DNA of 64,000 nt from Oceanibaculum nanhaiense (GCF_002148795.1 NZ_MPOB01000004.1:372001-436000); one strand, 5' to 3'; shown: positions 48,550 to 59,003, numbered from the stretch's first letter. Translations and numbers: made by a program. The notes: generated by a model from the letters alone, not told the origin.

Positions 48550-49020
48550 ATGCGCTGTCCGTTCTGCGGGAATGACGACACGCAGGTGAAGGATTCTCGG
48601 CCAACCGAGGATAATTCTGCGATCCGACGCCGGCGCTTCTGCCCGGAATGCGGCTCGCGCTTCACGACGTTCGAGCGGGTCCAGCTGCGCGACCTGGTCG
48701 TGGTGAAGCGCAGTGGCAAGCGCGCGCCTTTCGACCGGGACAAGCTGGCCCGTTCGCTGCAGATCGCCCTGCGCAAGCGGGCGGTGGAGAATGAGCGGCT
48801 GGAGCGCGTGGTGAACTCCATCGTGCGGCGGCTGGAAAGCTCCGGCGAGACTGAGATCCCCGCGGAACAGATTGGCCTCATGGTGATGGAGGCGTTGCGT
48901 AATCTCGATCCTGTCGCCTATGTCCGCTATGCTTCCGTGTATAAAAATTTCCGTGAAGCCAAAGACTTCGAGGAGTTTGTTGGGAAGATAGATCAGGATA
49001 TGGAGGCGGCCGAGGATTGA
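48550..49020 (+). CDS. nrdR: Transcriptional repressor NrdR
   Basis: 156-aa ATP/dATP-sensing repressor of ribonucleotide reductase genes. Zinc ribbon [16 protein letters not shown]...[11 protein letters not shown] (Cys3, 6, 31, 34) and the ATP-cone [21 protein letters not shown]. Operon with glyA (73-base gap) and ribD (4-base overlap). Confidence 0.97.
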   Translation: MRCPFCGNDDTQVKDSRPTEDNSAIRRRRFCPECGSRFTTFERVQLRDLVVVKRSGKRAPFDRDKLARSLQIALRKRAVENERLERVVNSIVRRLESSGETEIPAEQIGLMVMEALRNLDPVAYVRYASVYKNFREAKDFEEFVGKIDQDMEAAED

Positions 49021-50129
49021 CCGATCTCGCCCATATGCGCGCCGCCCTGTCCCTTGCCGAACGCGGCCTGGGGCAGGTGGCGCCCAACCCGGCGGTCGGT
49101 TGCGTCCTGGTTTCCCCTGACGGTCAGATCGTCGGCCGAGGCTGGACCCAGAAGGGCGGCCGCCCGCATGCCGAGACCGAGGCGCTGCGCCGCGCCGGCC
49201 CGCTGGCGAAGGGGGCCACGGCCTATGTCACGCTGGAACCCTGTTCGCACCACGGCAAGACCCCGCCCTGCGCCGATGCGCTGATCGAGGCCGGTATCGC
49301 CCGCGCGGTGGTTGCCCTGGAGGATTCCGATCCACGGGTGGCAGGGCGCGGCATTGAACGGCTGCGCGCGGCCGGTATCCCGGTCGATGTCGGCCTTTGC
49401 GCGGATGAAGCACGCCAGCTGAATGAGGGGTTTTTCCTGAAGGTTGAGCAGGGCAGGCCGCTGGTCACGGTGAAACTCGCCAGCTCGCTCGACGGCAACA
49501 TCGCCACCCACACCGGCGACAGCAAATGGATCACCGGGCCGGAGGCGCGCCGCCGCGCGCATCTGCTGCGCGCCACGCATGACGCCATTCTGGTTGGCAG
49601 CAATACGGCGCTCTCCGACGATCCAGAACTCACCTGCCGCCTGCCGGGGCTTGCCGAGCGCTCGCCGATCCGGATCGTGGCGGATGGCCGGCTGCGGCTG
49701 CCGCTGACCAGCCGGCTGGTGGCGACGGCATCCCAGGTGCCGACCTGGCTGTGCACGCGGCAGGGGAACGATCCGGCGCGGCTCGACGCTTACCGTGATC
49801 TCGGGCTTGAGGTGATCGAACTGCCGGCCGAGGGGGACAATCCGCTCGACGTCGTGGCGCTGATGCAGGCGCTGGGTGCACGCGGCGTCACGCGGCTGCT
49901 GGTGGAAGGTGGCGGTGCTGTGATCGCGGCCCTGCTGCAGCATGATCTGATCGACCGGCTGGTCTGGTTCCGCGCCGGCCTCGCCCTCGGTGGCGACGGC
50001 GTGCCGGCCATTGCCGGCCTGGGGCTGGAGCGGGTGGCGGACGCCCCGAAATTCATGCGCACCGATGCCCTCGCGGTGGGGGCGGACATGATGGAGTGCT
50101 TCGCGCGCAACCCCATCCCGCGCGCTTAG
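49017..50129 (+). CDS. ribD: Bifunctional riboflavin deaminase/reductase RibD
   Basis: 370-aa enzyme for the second and third steps from GTP in riboflavin synthesis. Deaminase zinc site His51, Glu53 (HAETEAL), Cys76 ([11 protein letters not shown]) and Cys85. Reductase domain from about 150: [25 protein letters not shown] region and [16 protein letters not shown] 49017 overlaps the nrdR stop (TTGA) and has GGAGG about ten bases upstream; the alternative ATG 49035 has no ribosome site. TTG is the best but not certain start. Confidence 0.93.
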   Translation: MTDLAHMRAALSLAERGLGQVAPNPAVGCVLVSPDGQIVGRGWTQKGGRPHAETEALRRAGPLAKGATAYVTLEPCSHHGKTPPCADALIEAGIARAVVALEDSDPRVAGRGIERLRAAGIPVDVGLCADEARQLNEGFFLKVEQGRPLVTVKLASSLDGNIATHTGDSKWITGPEARRRAHLLRATHDAILVGSNTALSDDPELTCRLPGLAERSPIRIVADGRLRLPLTSRLVATASQVPTWLCTRQGNDPARLDAYRDLGLEVIELPAEGDNPLDVVALMQALGARGVTRLLVEGGGAVIAALLQHDLIDRLVWFRAGLALGGDGVPAIAGLGLERVADAPKFMRTDALAVGADMMECFARNPIPRA

Positions 50130-50171
50130 GCGTTGCCATCCCGGCCCATGGCCCATATATCAGCAGTAATA

Positions 50172-50323
50172 CGACGTTCTCAGGGCGGGGTGAAACTCCC
50201 CACCGGCGGTAAGCAGGTTCGTCCTGCAAAGCCCGCGAGCGCCCGGCCGCATGGCCGGGGTCAGCAGATCCGGTGAGATGCCGGAGCCGACGGTTAAAGT
50301 CCGGATGGGAGAGAGCGGGTATC
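50172..50323 (+). ncRNA. FMN riboswitch (RFN element)
   Basis: All hallmark blocks in order: GTTCTCAGGGCGGGGTGAAA, CCCCACCGGCGGTAA, AGCCCGCGAGCGCC, a variable hairpin around GGCCGCATGGCC, GGTCAGCAGATCCGGTG, CCGGAGCCGACGGTTAAAGTCCGGATGG and GAGAGAGC. FMN binding represses the ribE-ribB-ribH genes downstream. No clear T-run terminator follows, so translational control is likelier. Confidence 0.96.
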
Positions 50324-50409
50324 GTCCGTCGGTGACGCGGTTTGCGCGTGCCGTCGCTTTCCCGTTTCGCCCTGATTGCGCGCTGACCTGTTTTACGAAG
50401 GAAGCCGCC

Positions 50410-50472
50410 ATGGATCAGGGCCCGGTCCCGAGCCATAAAGCCACCGCCCGTCCCGCTTCTGGGGGCATGTGA
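50410..50472 (+). CDS. Leader ORF between the FMN riboswitch and ribE, 20 aa
   Basis: ATG 50410 has a strong Shine-Dalgarno, GAAGGAAG (50397-50404). The 20 codons end in TGA at 50470-50472, sharing one base with the ribE ATG (TGATG), as for coupled genes. ribE has only a weak own site (GGGGG inside the leader). The peptide (MDQGPVPSHKATARP...) has no recognised family. Likely a coupling device in the riboswitch expression platform (inference). Confidence 0.5.
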   Translation: MDQGPVPSHKATARPASGGM

Positions 50473-51086
50473 TGTTCACCGGCATCGTCACCGATATCGG
50501 CCGTGTCGCTGCCATCCGTACGGATGGCGATACGGTGCTGACCATCGAAACCGCCTATGCGCCCGAGGGCATCGATCTCGGCGCCTCCATCGCCTGTTCC
50601 GGCGTCTGCCTGACGGTGACGGAGAAGGGGCAGGAGAAGGGCGTGAACTGGTTCCGCGTCGCGGCCTCGGCGGAAACCCTCTCAAAGACGAGTCTGGGCG
50701 GCTGGCGCGTCGGCTCCCGGATCAACCTGGAACGCGCCCTGCGCCTGGGCGACGAGCTGGGGGGCCATCTGATGCTCGGCCATGTCGATGGCATTGCACG
50801 GCTGGTCTCGGTCACGCCGGAAGGCGACAGCCACCGGCTGGTACTGCAGGCACCGGCCGATCTGGCACGCTATGTGGCGCCCAAGGGCTCGGTCTGCCTC
50901 GACGGCATCTCGCTCACCGTGAACGCGGTCGAAGACATGCCGGACGGGACGGCGCATTTCGGCATCAACATCGTGGGCCATACCTGGACCCACACCACTC
51001 TGGCCGACCGCCGCCCCGGCGACGGCCTGAACATGGAAATCGACGTGCTCGCGCGCTATGTGGCGCGGCTTACGGCAAGGGATTAA
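50472..51086 (+). CDS. ribE: Riboflavin synthase alpha subunit
   Basis: 204-aa trimeric enzyme joining two lumazines to riboflavin. Duplicated barrel: MFTGIVTDIGRV start, SIACSGVCLTVTE in half one, GGHLMLGHVDG and KGSVCLDGISLTVNAV in half two. ATG 50472 is right for the family. First enzyme gene after the riboswitch. Confidence 0.97.
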   Translation: MFTGIVTDIGRVAAIRTDGDTVLTIETAYAPEGIDLGASIACSGVCLTVTEKGQEKGVNWFRVAASAETLSKTSLGGWRVGSRINLERALRLGDELGGHLMLGHVDGIARLVSVTPEGDSHRLVLQAPADLARYVAPKGSVCLDGISLTVNAVEDMPDGTAHFGINIVGHTWTHTTLADRRPGDGLNMEIDVLARYVARLTARD

Positions 51087-51092
51087 GCGATC

Positions 51093-52241
51093 ATGGACAC
51101 CAAGGATTTGCGCCGCACCACCTATCATGAGGCGCTGGCTTCCATCGAGGAGATCATCGAGGACGCCCGCAACGGCAAGATGTTCATCCTGATCGATGAC
51201 GAGGATCGGGAGAATGAGGGCGATCTGGTGATCCCCGCCGAGATGGCGACGCCGGAGGCAGTGAATTTCATGGCGAAATTCGGCCGCGGTCTGATCTGCC
51301 TGGCCATGACGCGGGAGCGGATCGACGAGCTGGGCCTGCCGCTGATGCCGCGCAAGCACAGCTCGCGGCACGAGACCGCTTTCACCGTCTCCATCGAGGC
51401 GAAGGACGGGGTGACGACCGGCATTTCCGCCGCCGACCGGGCGCGCACCATTGCCGTCGCCATCGACCCCGCCTGCAACCGCGACGAGATCGTCACGCCG
51501 GGCCATGTCTTTCCGCTGGTGGCGCGTGAGGGCGGCGTGCTGGTGCGCGCCGGCCATACCGAGGCCGCCGTCGATCTGGCCCGCATGGCCGGGCTGCTGC
51601 CGGCCGGCGTGATCTGCGAGATCATGAATGATGACGGCACCATGGCGCGGCTTCCCGACCTGATCCAGTTCGCGCAGTATCATGGGCTGAAGGTCGGCAC
51701 CATTGCCGATCTGATTGCCCATCGCCGGCGCACCGAAAGCATCGTGCGGCGCAGCCTGGAGAGCCAGATCGACACGCTGCATGGCGGCGCGTTCCGCATG
51801 GTGATTTATGTGAACAAGGTTACCTATGCCGAACATATCGCGCTGGTAAAGGGCGATATTTCGACGTCGGACCCGGTGCTGGTACGCATGCATGCGCTGA
51901 ACGTGCTGGACGATGTGCTGGGCGACCGGGGCAGCGGCAAGGGCGGCCAGCTTCAGGCTGCCATGCAGCAGATCGCGGCGGTCGGGCGCGGCGTCGTTGT
52001 GCTGATCCGTGAACCGAGCGCCACGACCCTGTCCGATACGGTGCGCGCGCGGCTGGAACATGAAGGTGCTGGTGGCGAGCTGCGCGACTATGGCGTTGGC
52101 GCGCAAATCCTGCTCGACCTCGGCATTCGGGACATGATCCTGTTGTCGAACAGCCAGAAGAACATCGTCGGTCTGGACGGTTATGGCCTCAGCATCGTAG
52201 AACGCCGGCCAATATCCATCGCAACGGAAAAGGGCGCCTGA
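51093..52241 (+). CDS. ribB: 3,4-dihydroxy-2-butanone-4-phosphate synthase with degenerate GTP cyclohydrolase II domain
   Basis: 382 aa. N-terminal RibB domain (1-about 215) intact: [11 protein letters not shown] 35-45, [24 protein letters not shown] 154-162 and [12 protein letters not shown]. It makes the four-carbon precursor from ribulose 5-phosphate. The C-terminal half aligns with RibA in layout, but the zinc cysteines (normally HSxCLTGD and RCDC) are absent: the region reads [18 protein letters not shown] at 265-282, and EGRGIGL is missing. It is therefore not expected to open GTP; a true RibA should be elsewhere. Such RibBX hybrids are known in alphaproteobacteria. Confidence 0.93.
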   Translation: MDTKDLRRTTYHEALASIEEIIEDARNGKMFILIDDEDRENEGDLVIPAEMATPEAVNFMAKFGRGLICLAMTRERIDELGLPLMPRKHSSRHETAFTVSIEAKDGVTTGISAADRARTIAVAIDPACNRDEIVTPGHVFPLVAREGGVLVRAGHTEAAVDLARMAGLLPAGVICEIMNDDGTMARLPDLIQFAQYHGLKVGTIADLIAHRRRTESIVRRSLESQIDTLHGGAFRMVIYVNKVTYAEHIALVKGDISTSDPVLVRMHALNVLDDVLGDRGSGKGGQLQAAMQQIAAVGRGVVVLIREPSATTLSDTVRARLEHEGAGGELRDYGVGAQILLDLGIRDMILLSNSQKNIVGLDGYGLSIVERRPISIATEKGA

Positions 52242-52245
52242 GCCA

Positions 52246-52674
52246 ATGACGCATGTGCTGATCGTGGAGGCACGGTTCTACGAGGACCTGGCCGACGAGC
52301 TTGTGAAGGGGGCAATGGCGACGCTGGAGGCGGCCGGCGTGACCTATGACCGCATCGCCGTGCCAGGCGCCTTCGAGATTCCGGCTGCCATCGGCTATGC
52401 CGCGCAGGGCGGCAAGTATGCCGGCTATGTCGCGCTCGGCTGCGTGATCCGCGGCGAGACCACGCATTACGATTATGTCTGCGGGGAAAGCGCGCGCGGC
52501 TTGCAGGATCTGGCGATTCAGCGCCATCTGGCGATCGGCTATGGCATTCTCACCTGCGAGAATGGCGAGCAGGCCTGGACACGCGCCAGCGTGGCCAAGA
52601 AGAACAAGGGTAAGGACGCGGCGGAGGCCTGCCTGGCGATGATCGAGCTGAAACAGCGCTTTGGGGTATCGTGA
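52246..52674 (+). CDS. ribH: 6,7-dimethyl-8-ribityllumazine synthase
   Basis: 142-aa subunit condensing the products of RibD and Rib[27 protein letters not shown] (catalytic His), and NPGYGILT-type [10 protein letters not shown] motifs. Four bases after ribB. Slightly shorter than the typical 150-160 at the N-terminus but complete in motifs. Confidence 0.96.
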   Translation: MTHVLIVEARFYEDLADELVKGAMATLEAAGVTYDRIAVPGAFEIPAAIGYAAQGGKYAGYVALGCVIRGETTHYDYVCGESARGLQDLAIQRHLAIGYGILTCENGEQAWTRASVAKKNKGKDAAEACLAMIELKQRFGVS

Positions 52675-53177
52675 GGATGGCAGCTGGTACGGGTAAGCCC
52701 AAGGCAGGAACGACCGCCAAGTCGCGGGGCCGGTCGGTCGCGCGTTTGCAGGCGGTGCAGATTCTCTACCGCATCGAGATGACGGAGGAACCGCCGCAGA
52801 CCGCTTTGCCGGATTTCCTTGCCAGCGCCTCGGCCGGTGAGGTGGAAGGCGAGGCGCTGAGCCAGACCGACGTGTCCTTGCTGAAAGAGATCGTGCATGG
52901 CGTGTTTCACCGGGCGGAAAAGGATATCGACCCGATCCTGTCCGCCGTGCTGCCGGCGGACTGGCCGCTGGACCGGCTGGAATCGGTGATGCGTGCGATT
53001 CTGCGCGCCGCCGGCTTCGAAATGCTGGCCAAGGGCGAGGTGCCGGCGCGCGTTGTCATCAATGAATATGTCGATCTGACGCATGCCTTTTTCGAAGGCA
53101 AGGAGCCGGGCTTCGTGAACGGCGTGCTGGACAAGATCGCGCGCACCTTGCGACCAGAGGAGTTCCCGGCCTCGTGA
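52671..53177 (+). CDS. nusB: Transcription antitermination factor NusB
   Basis: 168-aa all-helical RNA-binding partner of NusE in rRNA antitermination. [16 protein letters not shown] at 23-38, [11 protein letters not shown] and [14 protein letters not shown] near the end. GTG 52671 overlaps the ribH stop (GTGA); ATG 52677 is possible. Basic N-terminal tail of about 20 residues. Standard ribH-nusB-thiL order. Confidence 0.95.
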   Translation: MRMAAGTGKPKAGTTAKSRGRSVARLQAVQILYRIEMTEEPPQTALPDFLASASAGEVEGEALSQTDVSLLKEIVHGVFHRAEKDIDPILSAVLPADWPLDRLESVMRAILRAAGFEMLAKGEVPARVVINEYVDLTHAFFEGKEPGFVNGVLDKIARTLRPEEFPAS

Positions 53178-54178
53178 GCGGCAATCCCTCTCTCGACGAA
53201 TTTGGCCGTATCGCCCGCTATTTCGCGCCGCTGGCCCGATCCGCGAAGGGGGCGTTCGGCCTGACCGACGATGCCGCCGTATTCGATTGCCCGGCAGGCG
53301 AGGAAATCGTCGTCACCACCGACGCGATGGTGTCCGGGGTGCATTTCCTGCCGGACGATCCGGCCGATCTGGTGGCGCGCAAGACCCTGCGGGTCAATCT
53401 CTCCGACATTGCGGCGATGGGGGCGGTACCGTTCGGCTATACGCTGGTGACGGCGCTGCCGCGCGCGCTTGCCGGGCCGGCGGGCGAGGCCTGGCTGGAA
53501 CGCTTCGCGGACGGGCTCAGGAGCGACCAGGAGGCGTTCGGCGTCACCCTGCTCGGCGGTGACAGCGTATCCACGCCGGGGCCGCTGATGGTCTCGATAA
53601 CCGTGCTGGGCCGCATTCCGAAAGGGCAGGCGGTGACACGCGGTGGCGCGCGCGCGGGCGACCTGATTTTCCTCTCCGGCACATTGGGCGACGGCGCCCT
53701 GGGGCTGCGCGTGCTGCAGGGCGGTCTCGCGGGATTGTCACGCGAGCATCAGGAATTCCTGGCCGACCGCTATCGGCTGCCGCGTCCGCGCGTCGGCCTT
53801 GGTCCCCGGCTGGTCAGCCTCGCCAGCGCCATGCTGGATGTTTCCGACGGGCTGGTGGGCGATCTGAGGCACATTGCCGATGTCTCCTCGGTGGCAGCTG
53901 AAATCCGCATCGACCGGCTGCCCCTGTCGGCGGCGGCCTGGGCCGCCATCGAGCAGGACAAATCGGTCGTCGAGGCCGTGCTGACCGGCGGCGACGATTA
54001 CGAGCTGCTGTTCACGGCGCCGCCCTCGCGGCGGGAAGCGGTTATAGCCGCCGCCGCCGATGCCGGGGTGCCGGTTGCGGAAATCGGCCGCGTCCTGGCC
54101 GGCAAACCGGGCGTGACGGTACTCGACCTGGCGGGCGAGCCGATGACTCTCACGGCCGCCGGTTATGTTCACTTCTGA
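53174..54178 (+). CDS. thiL: Thiamine-monophosphate kinase
   Basis: 334-aa AIR-synthase-fold kinase giving thiamine diphosphate. DDAAVFDCP with metal Asp, TTDAMVSGVHFLPDDPADLVARK region, NLSDIAAMGAVP, GGDSVSTPGPLM and TGGDDYELLFTAP. GTG 53174 overlaps the nusB stop. A T-rich tail follows without a hairpin. Confidence 0.96.
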   Translation: MSGNPSLDEFGRIARYFAPLARSAKGAFGLTDDAAVFDCPAGEEIVVTTDAMVSGVHFLPDDPADLVARKTLRVNLSDIAAMGAVPFGYTLVTALPRALAGPAGEAWLERFADGLRSDQEAFGVTLLGGDSVSTPGPLMVSITVLGRIPKGQAVTRGGARAGDLIFLSGTLGDGALGLRVLQGGLAGLSREHQEFLADRYRLPRPRVGLGPRLVSLASAMLDVSDGLVGDLRHIADVSSVAAEIRIDRLPLSAAAWAAIEQDKSVVEAVLTGGDDYELLFTAPPSRREAVIAAAADAGVPVAEIGRVLAGKPGVTVLDLAGEPMTLTAAGYVHF

Positions 54179-54217
54179 TTTTTTTGCTTTTTTCGCGCAA
54201 GCAGCGATGATGCGCGC

Positions 54218-54676
54218 ATGAAGATCGTCATCATCCTCGTCGTTCTGCTGGCCATGATCGGCGGTGGCGGTTTCGCTGCCTGGACATTCTTTCCGGATAT
54301 GGTGAAGCCGATGCTCGGCATCTATCCGGAAGGGGAGGAGCCGCCAAAGCCGCCGCCAGCGACCGGTGTGGTGAATATCGATCCGCTGATCATGCCGATC
54401 TTCGAGGATGGAACGGTTCGACGCTTCCTGGTGCTGGAGCTGTCCTTCGAGGTCTATCAGCCGAATGGCGGCCTGATCGTGCAAAGCCAGCTGCCGCGCC
54501 TGCAGAACGCTTTCCTGACCTATATCCTGTCGCTGCAGGCCAATGGGCTGAACGACAAGCTGACGGATTTGCGTTTTCTGAAAGACCGGCTGATGCGGGT
54601 GACGACCGATGTGGTGGGGCCGGGTGTGGTCCACGACATCCTGTTGAAGAATGTTTTCGAGCGTCCTGTTTCTTAG
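54218..54676 (+). CDS. FliL-like single-pass membrane protein
   Basis: 152 aa; one N-terminal helix (2-24), a Pro/Glu linker (37-48), then a periplasmic domain with NIDPLIMPIFEDGTVRRFLVLELSFEV and a final helix DRLMRVTTDVVGPGVVHDILLKNVFERP. The layout and the C-terminal segment resemble FliL, the stator-associated flagellar protein, but no flagellar gene is nearby, so the tie to motility is tentative. Confidence 0.65.
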   Translation: MKIVIILVVLLAMIGGGGFAAWTFFPDMVKPMLGIYPEGEEPPKPPPATGVVNIDPLIMPIFEDGTVRRFLVLELSFEVYQPNGGLIVQSQLPRLQNAFLTYILSLQANGLNDKLTDLRFLKDRLMRVTTDVVGPGVVHDILLKNVFERPVS

Positions 54677-54770
54677 GCATCAGACCCGGCAAGCGAACAT
54701 AACCGGCTACCGACACGCCATGCTATGCGACTGGCAAGAATAAGAAATCGTCTTTTTGGTGCCTTGAAAC

Positions 54771-55991
54771 ATGACCAGCATTCCTGACGCGCCGGCAATC
54801 ACGACCGGCGATCCGACCCGCAAGAATGTGGTGTTGCTGGCGCTGTGCCAGGCGCTGTCAATGTCCGGCAGCTCGCTGGTCATGACCGTGTCGGCCATCG
54901 TCGGCACGATGATTGCCGCCGACAAGACGATGGCGACGCTGCCGCTCGCCTTCCAGATGACGGCGATGATGGTGACCACGATCCCGGCGTCGCTCGCCAT
55001 GAAGCGCTTCGGCCGGCGTGCCGGCTTCCTGTTCGGCATCATGGTGGGAATTGGCGGCGCGGTGCTGGCCACCTATGCGATTTTCGAGCGTAATTTCGTG
55101 CTGCTGTGCGTGGCGTCTGGCGTGATGGGCATCCAGATGGGGTTTGCCCAATTCTATCGCTTTGCGGCGGCCGATACGGCGAAGCCGGATTTCAAGAGCA
55201 AGGCGATCTCCCTTGTCCTAGCGGGCGGCGTTATCGCGGCCGTGCTGGGGCCGAACCTGGCGAAGTGGGCACGCGACCTGTTCGAGCCGGTGATGTTTGC
55301 CGGCAGCTATGCCGCCATTGCCGTGCTGTGGCTGATTCCGCTGGTCCTGCTGTTCTTCATCGACATTCCCCGCCCGAGCGTCGAGGAACGCAAGCAAAGC
55401 GGCAGGCCATTGGTCGTCATCATGCGCCAGCCGGTGTTCGTGGTGGCGATCATCGGCGCTGTCGTCGCCTATGCCATGATGAACATGGTGATGACATCGA
55501 CGCCGCTTGCCATGCTGGCCTGCGGGCTGGAGTTCGAGGATGCCGCCTTCGTCATCCAGTGGCACGTGCTGGGCATGTATGCCCCGGCTTTCTTCACAGG
55601 ATCGCTGATCGCACGCTATGGCATGCTGAACGTCATGCTGGTCGGCGCCGTGCTGATGCTGGGCTGCGTGGCGGTCAATCTGAGCGGGCAGGATGTCACC
55701 CGTTTCTGGCTTGCGCTGGTGCTGCTGGGGGTGGGCTGGAATTTCCTGTTCGTCGGGGCGACGACCCTGCTGACCGAGACCTATGTGCCGGCCGAGAAGG
55801 CCAAGGTTCAGGCGGCGAACGATTTCCTCGTGTTCGGCTCCGTGTCGGTCTCGGCATTTTCCTCCGGGATGCTGCAAAACGCCTTCGGCTGGGACATCGT
55901 CAACATGATGGCGCTGCCCTTCCTGGCGGTTGCCTTGTGCATGGTCGCATGGCTGCGTTTCCTGCGCCCGGAACATACCGCCAATCCATAA
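54771..55991 (+). CDS. MFS transporter
   Basis: 406-aa integral membrane protein with about 12 helices. MFS A-type loop MKRFGRRAGFLFG between helices 2 and 3; second half begins at about 215 after a short cytoplasmic loop rich in Arg/Lys. Substrate cannot be inferred. ATG 54771, 94 bases after the FliL-like gene. A small TTACGC/GCGTAA hairpin (56032-56049) follows. Confidence 0.85.
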   Translation: MTSIPDAPAITTGDPTRKNVVLLALCQALSMSGSSLVMTVSAIVGTMIAADKTMATLPLAFQMTAMMVTTIPASLAMKRFGRRAGFLFGIMVGIGGAVLATYAIFERNFVLLCVASGVMGIQMGFAQFYRFAAADTAKPDFKSKAISLVLAGGVIAAVLGPNLAKWARDLFEPVMFAGSYAAIAVLWLIPLVLLFFIDIPRPSVEERKQSGRPLVVIMRQPVFVVAIIGAVVAYAMMNMVMTSTPLAMLACGLEFEDAAFVIQWHVLGMYAPAFFTGSLIARYGMLNVMLVGAVLMLGCVAVNLSGQDVTRFWLALVLLGVGWNFLFVGATTLLTETYVPAEKAKVQAANDFLVFGSVSVSAFSSGMLQNAFGWDIVNMMALPFLAVALCMVAWLRFLRPEHTANP

Positions 55992-56149
55992 CGCCTTGCT
56001 TGTTAACCCCTTCCTTTATTTGCCTGTTCTGTTACGCTTCGGCGCGTAAGCGGGAGGGTGTGCGGGGCGTTCTTGCCCTGCCATGTCCAAAATAAAGGAT
56101 AAGGCGGTGCGGCCTCCGGGCCGGCCGACGCAACAAGGGGCTCACATTC

Positions 56150-58228
56150 ATGTCGGGTTTATACTTATTTGTCGTTGCCTGCGGCGCGGTCGCGCTGCTC
56201 TACGGGCTTTATGCATCCCGTGGCGTGCTGGCGGCCAGCGCTGGTTCCGCGAGGATGCAGGAGATCGCGGGGGCGATCCAGGAAGGGGCGAACGCCTATC
56301 TCAACCGGCAGTACAGGGCGATCGCCATTGTCGGCGTCGTCGTTGCCGTTATTCTGGTGCTGACGCTGGGCGTGCTCAGCGCCGTCGGCTTCGTGATCGG
56401 TGCCGTACTGTCCGGCATCGCCGGCTATATCGGCATGAACGTGTCGGTGCGCGCCAATGTCCGCACAGCCGAGGCGGCGCGCCACGGCCTTGCGCCGGCG
56501 CTGGACATCGCGTTCAAGTCCGGCGCGATCACCGGCATGCTGGTGGTCGGTCTCGGCCTGCTGGGCGTTGCCGTCTATTACCTTATCCTGCTGCAGATGG
56601 GCACGCCGATCCGCAGCATCCTGGAGGCGCTGGTCGCCTTGAGCTTCGGCGCTTCGCTGATCTCCATCTTCGCCCGCCTCGGCGGCGGTATCTTCACCAA
56701 GGGCGCTGATGTCGGCGCCGACTTGGTCGGCAAGATCGAGGCCGGCATTCCCGAGGACGACCCCCGCAATCCGGCGGTGATCGCGGATAATGTCGGCGAC
56801 AATGTCGGCGATTGCGCCGGTATGGCGGCCGACCTGTTCGAGACCTATGCCGTTACCGTTGTCGCCACCATGCTGCTGGCCGCGATCTTCTTCGCACCGG
56901 CACTGCAGCCGACCCTGATGGCCTATCCGCTGGTCATCGGCGCTGTCTGTATTCTGGGTTCGGTTGTCGGCACCTTCTTCGTGAAGCTGGGCGCCAGCAA
57001 GAAGATCATGGCGGCCCTGTACAAGGGGCTGATCGTCAGTGCGGTGATTTCGGCGGGGCTGATCGTCATCGCCACCGGCTACATGCTGGGCTTCTCCAAC
57101 CCGATGGAGGCGGGCAGCCGTACGGTGACAGGCGCCAACCTGCTGGTTTGCGCGATCACCGGCCTGGTGGTCACCGGCCTCATCGTCTGGATCACGGAAT
57201 ATTACACCGGTACCGACTACCGGCCGGTGCGCAGCGTCGCCAAGGCTTCCGAGACCGGCCATGCCACCAACATCATCCAGGGCCTTGCCGTGTCGATGGA
57301 GGCCTGTGCCCTGCCGGTGCTGGTGATCTGCGGCGGCATCCTGGTCTCCTACATCGCGGCCGGGCTGTTCGGCATTTCCATCGCCGCGACGACGATGCTG
57401 GCGCTGGCTGGCATGGTGGTGGCGCTCGATGCCTATGGTCCGGTAACCGACAATGCCGGCGGCATCGCCGAAATGGCGGAGCTTCCGCCAGAGGTCCGTG
57501 AGGTGACGGACGCGCTGGACGCGGTCGGCAACACCACCAAGGCGGTGACCAAGGGCTATGCCATCGGTTCCGCCGGTCTGGCCGCCGTGGTGCTGTTCGC
57601 GGCCTATACCGAGGATCTGAAGCATTATTTCCCGGATCTGGATGTGCAGTTCCGCCTGCAGGATCCCTATGTGGTGATCGGCCTCTTCTTCGGTGGCCTG
57701 CTGCCCTACATGTTCGGCGCGATGGGCATGATGGCGGTCGGCCGCGCGGCGGGTGCCGTGGTCGTGGAGGTGCGCCGGCAGTTCAGGGAAATTCCGGGCA
57801 TCATGGAAGGCACCGCCAAGCCGGAATATGGCAATGCGGTAGACATGCTGACCAAGGCGGCGATCAAGGAGATGATCGTCCCGTCGCTGCTGCCGGTGCT
57901 GGCGCCGGTCTTCCTCTATGTTGTGATCGCCCTGATCGGCGGTCAGGCTGCCGCCTTCACGGCGGTGGGTGCGATGCTGCTCGGCACCATCGTGACCGGC
58001 CTGTTCGTGGCGATCTCGATGACCTCGGGCGGTGGTGCCTGGGACAATGCCAAGAAGTATATCGAGGACGGTCATCATGGCGGCAAGGGCTCTGATGCCC
58101 ACAAGGCCGCGGTGACCGGCGATACGGTCGGCGATCCCTACAAGGACACGGCCGGCCCGGCGGTGAACCCGATGATCAAGATCATCAACATCGTCGCCAT
58201 CCTGCTCTTGGCCGCGCTGGCGCATTGA
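56150..58228 (+). CDS. hppA: K+-independent proton-pumping membrane pyrophosphatase
   Basis: 692-aa enzyme with about 16 helices that couples PPi hydrolysis to proton export. Substrate sites [53 protein letters not shown] and [34 protein letters not shown] has Lys where K+-dependent enzymes have Ala, so it should not need K+. Common in Rhodospirillales (R. rubrum is the classic case). Monocistronic, strong terminator after it. Confidence 0.97.
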   Translation: MSGLYLFVVACGAVALLYGLYASRGVLAASAGSARMQEIAGAIQEGANAYLNRQYRAIAIVGVVVAVILVLTLGVLSAVGFVIGAVLSGIAGYIGMNVSVRANVRTAEAARHGLAPALDIAFKSGAITGMLVVGLGLLGVAVYYLILLQMGTPIRSILEALVALSFGASLISIFARLGGGIFTKGADVGADLVGKIEAGIPEDDPRNPAVIADNVGDNVGDCAGMAADLFETYAVTVVATMLLAAIFFAPALQPTLMAYPLVIGAVCILGSVVGTFFVKLGASKKIMAALYKGLIVSAVISAGLIVIATGYMLGFSNPMEAGSRTVTGANLLVCAITGLVVTGLIVWITEYYTGTDYRPVRSVAKASETGHATNIIQGLAVSMEACALPVLVICGGILVSYIAAGLFGISIAATTMLALAGMVVALDAYGPVTDNAGGIAEMAELPPEVREVTDALDAVGNTTKAVTKGYAIGSAGLAAVVLFAAYTEDLKHYFPDLDVQFRLQDPYVVIGLFFGGLLPYMFGAMGMMAVGRAAGAVVVEVRRQFREIPGIMEGTAKPEYGNAVDMLTKAAIKEMIVPSLLPVLAPVFLYVVIALIGGQAAAFTAVGAMLLGTIVTGLFVAISMTSGGGAWDNAKKYIEDGHHGGKGSDAHKAAVTGDTVGDPYKDTAGPAVNPMIKIINIVAILLLAALAH

Positions 58229-58248
58229 CGGGATAAAGGTCCGACAAG

Positions 58249-58283
58249 AAAAACGCCCCCGGAAATACCGGGGGCGTTTTTTG
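58249..58283. terminator. Bidirectional terminator, hppA / lipoprotein gene
   Basis: 12-bp stem AAACGCCCCCGG/CCGGGGGCGTTT (58251-58262 with 58268-58279), AAATA-type loop, T runs on both strands. Confidence 0.92.
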
Positions 58284-58311
58284 TGCTTTCCTGACTGTCG
58301 GTGCGAAGGCC

Positions 58312-58827
58312 TTAGCGGCCGATACCGCCGGTTGGCAAGGCGCCGCGGCTGTCCACCGCATTAAAGCGGCCGAGATTTCCGAACATCTGCTGCAGGAAGG
58401 TCATTTCGGCACCGGCCGTGGGGGTGGTGCGCTCGACGATCTGCACCTGATTGCCGTTCTCCTTGTCCAGCCGGTCGATGCCGCTGACGATACCATCCTT
58501 GTCGAAGCTGATGATGACGACCTGCTGCTCCAGCACTTCCGGCGCGAAAAACGCCAGTGTCTCGGTACGCTTGCCGATATAGTACCAGTTCTCATTGTCG
58601 AACAAAGCTGTCGCCGAGGGCGAGCCGAGAGCTTGCTGCACCTGCTCGCGGCTGGTCTGGCCGATCTTCACGGTTTCTATCCGGTCGTTATCGACCATGT
58701 TTCCGCGGGTATCGACAATCGGCGCGCAGCCGGCCATGGCAGATGCCATCAGGGCGCCAGCGAGGGCGATCCCCAGGCAACGGCTGCGGGGAGCACGAAA
58801 AGCAGGAAGGGAAATGAGCTTGAACAT
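58312..58827 (-). CDS. bamE: Outer membrane assembly lipoprotein, BamE/SmpA/OmlA type
   Basis: 171-aa lipoprotein of the BAM complex that inserts outer-membrane proteins. Lipobox ...SAMAGC with Cys34; after it, NDRIETVKIGQTSREQVQQALGSPS and NENWYYIGKR, the SmpA/OmlA core. ATG 58827 gives a normal signal peptide; the open frame to 59001 is too long. Ribosome site is weak. The C-terminal 50 residues are less conserved. Confidence 0.9.
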   Translation of the reverse strand: MFKLISLPAFRAPRSRCLGIALAGALMASAMAGCAPIVDTRGNMVDNDRIETVKIGQTSREQVQQALGSPSATALFDNENWYYIGKRTETLAFFAPEVLEQQVVIISFDKDGIVSGIDRLDKENGNQVQIVERTTPTAGAEMTFLQQMFGNLGRFNAVDSRGALPTGGIGR

Positions 58828-59003
58828 CACGCCTGATCTGTTGGTCCACACGACAGCCCAATGGCAGGCTCGGCATAATTTGCCACGGCAGCTTGACCTG
58901 CAGGCCGGGTCACGCGATCTATAGGGCAGAAACTCGCACCGTCCTTCGCGGCTGTCAATCTTGCCGCGGGGGGAATGGTCCGGTCGATACGAATTGAGCA
59001 TCC

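Noticed and set aside
50324-50400. Rho-independent terminator as riboswitch expression platform
   Set aside because: An ACGCG/CGCGT hairpin can be drawn, but no T run follows, so I favour translational control.
56165-58225. 686-codon minus-strand frame across hppA
   Set aside because: Same antisense effect; hppA on the plus strand has all pyrophosphatase motifs.
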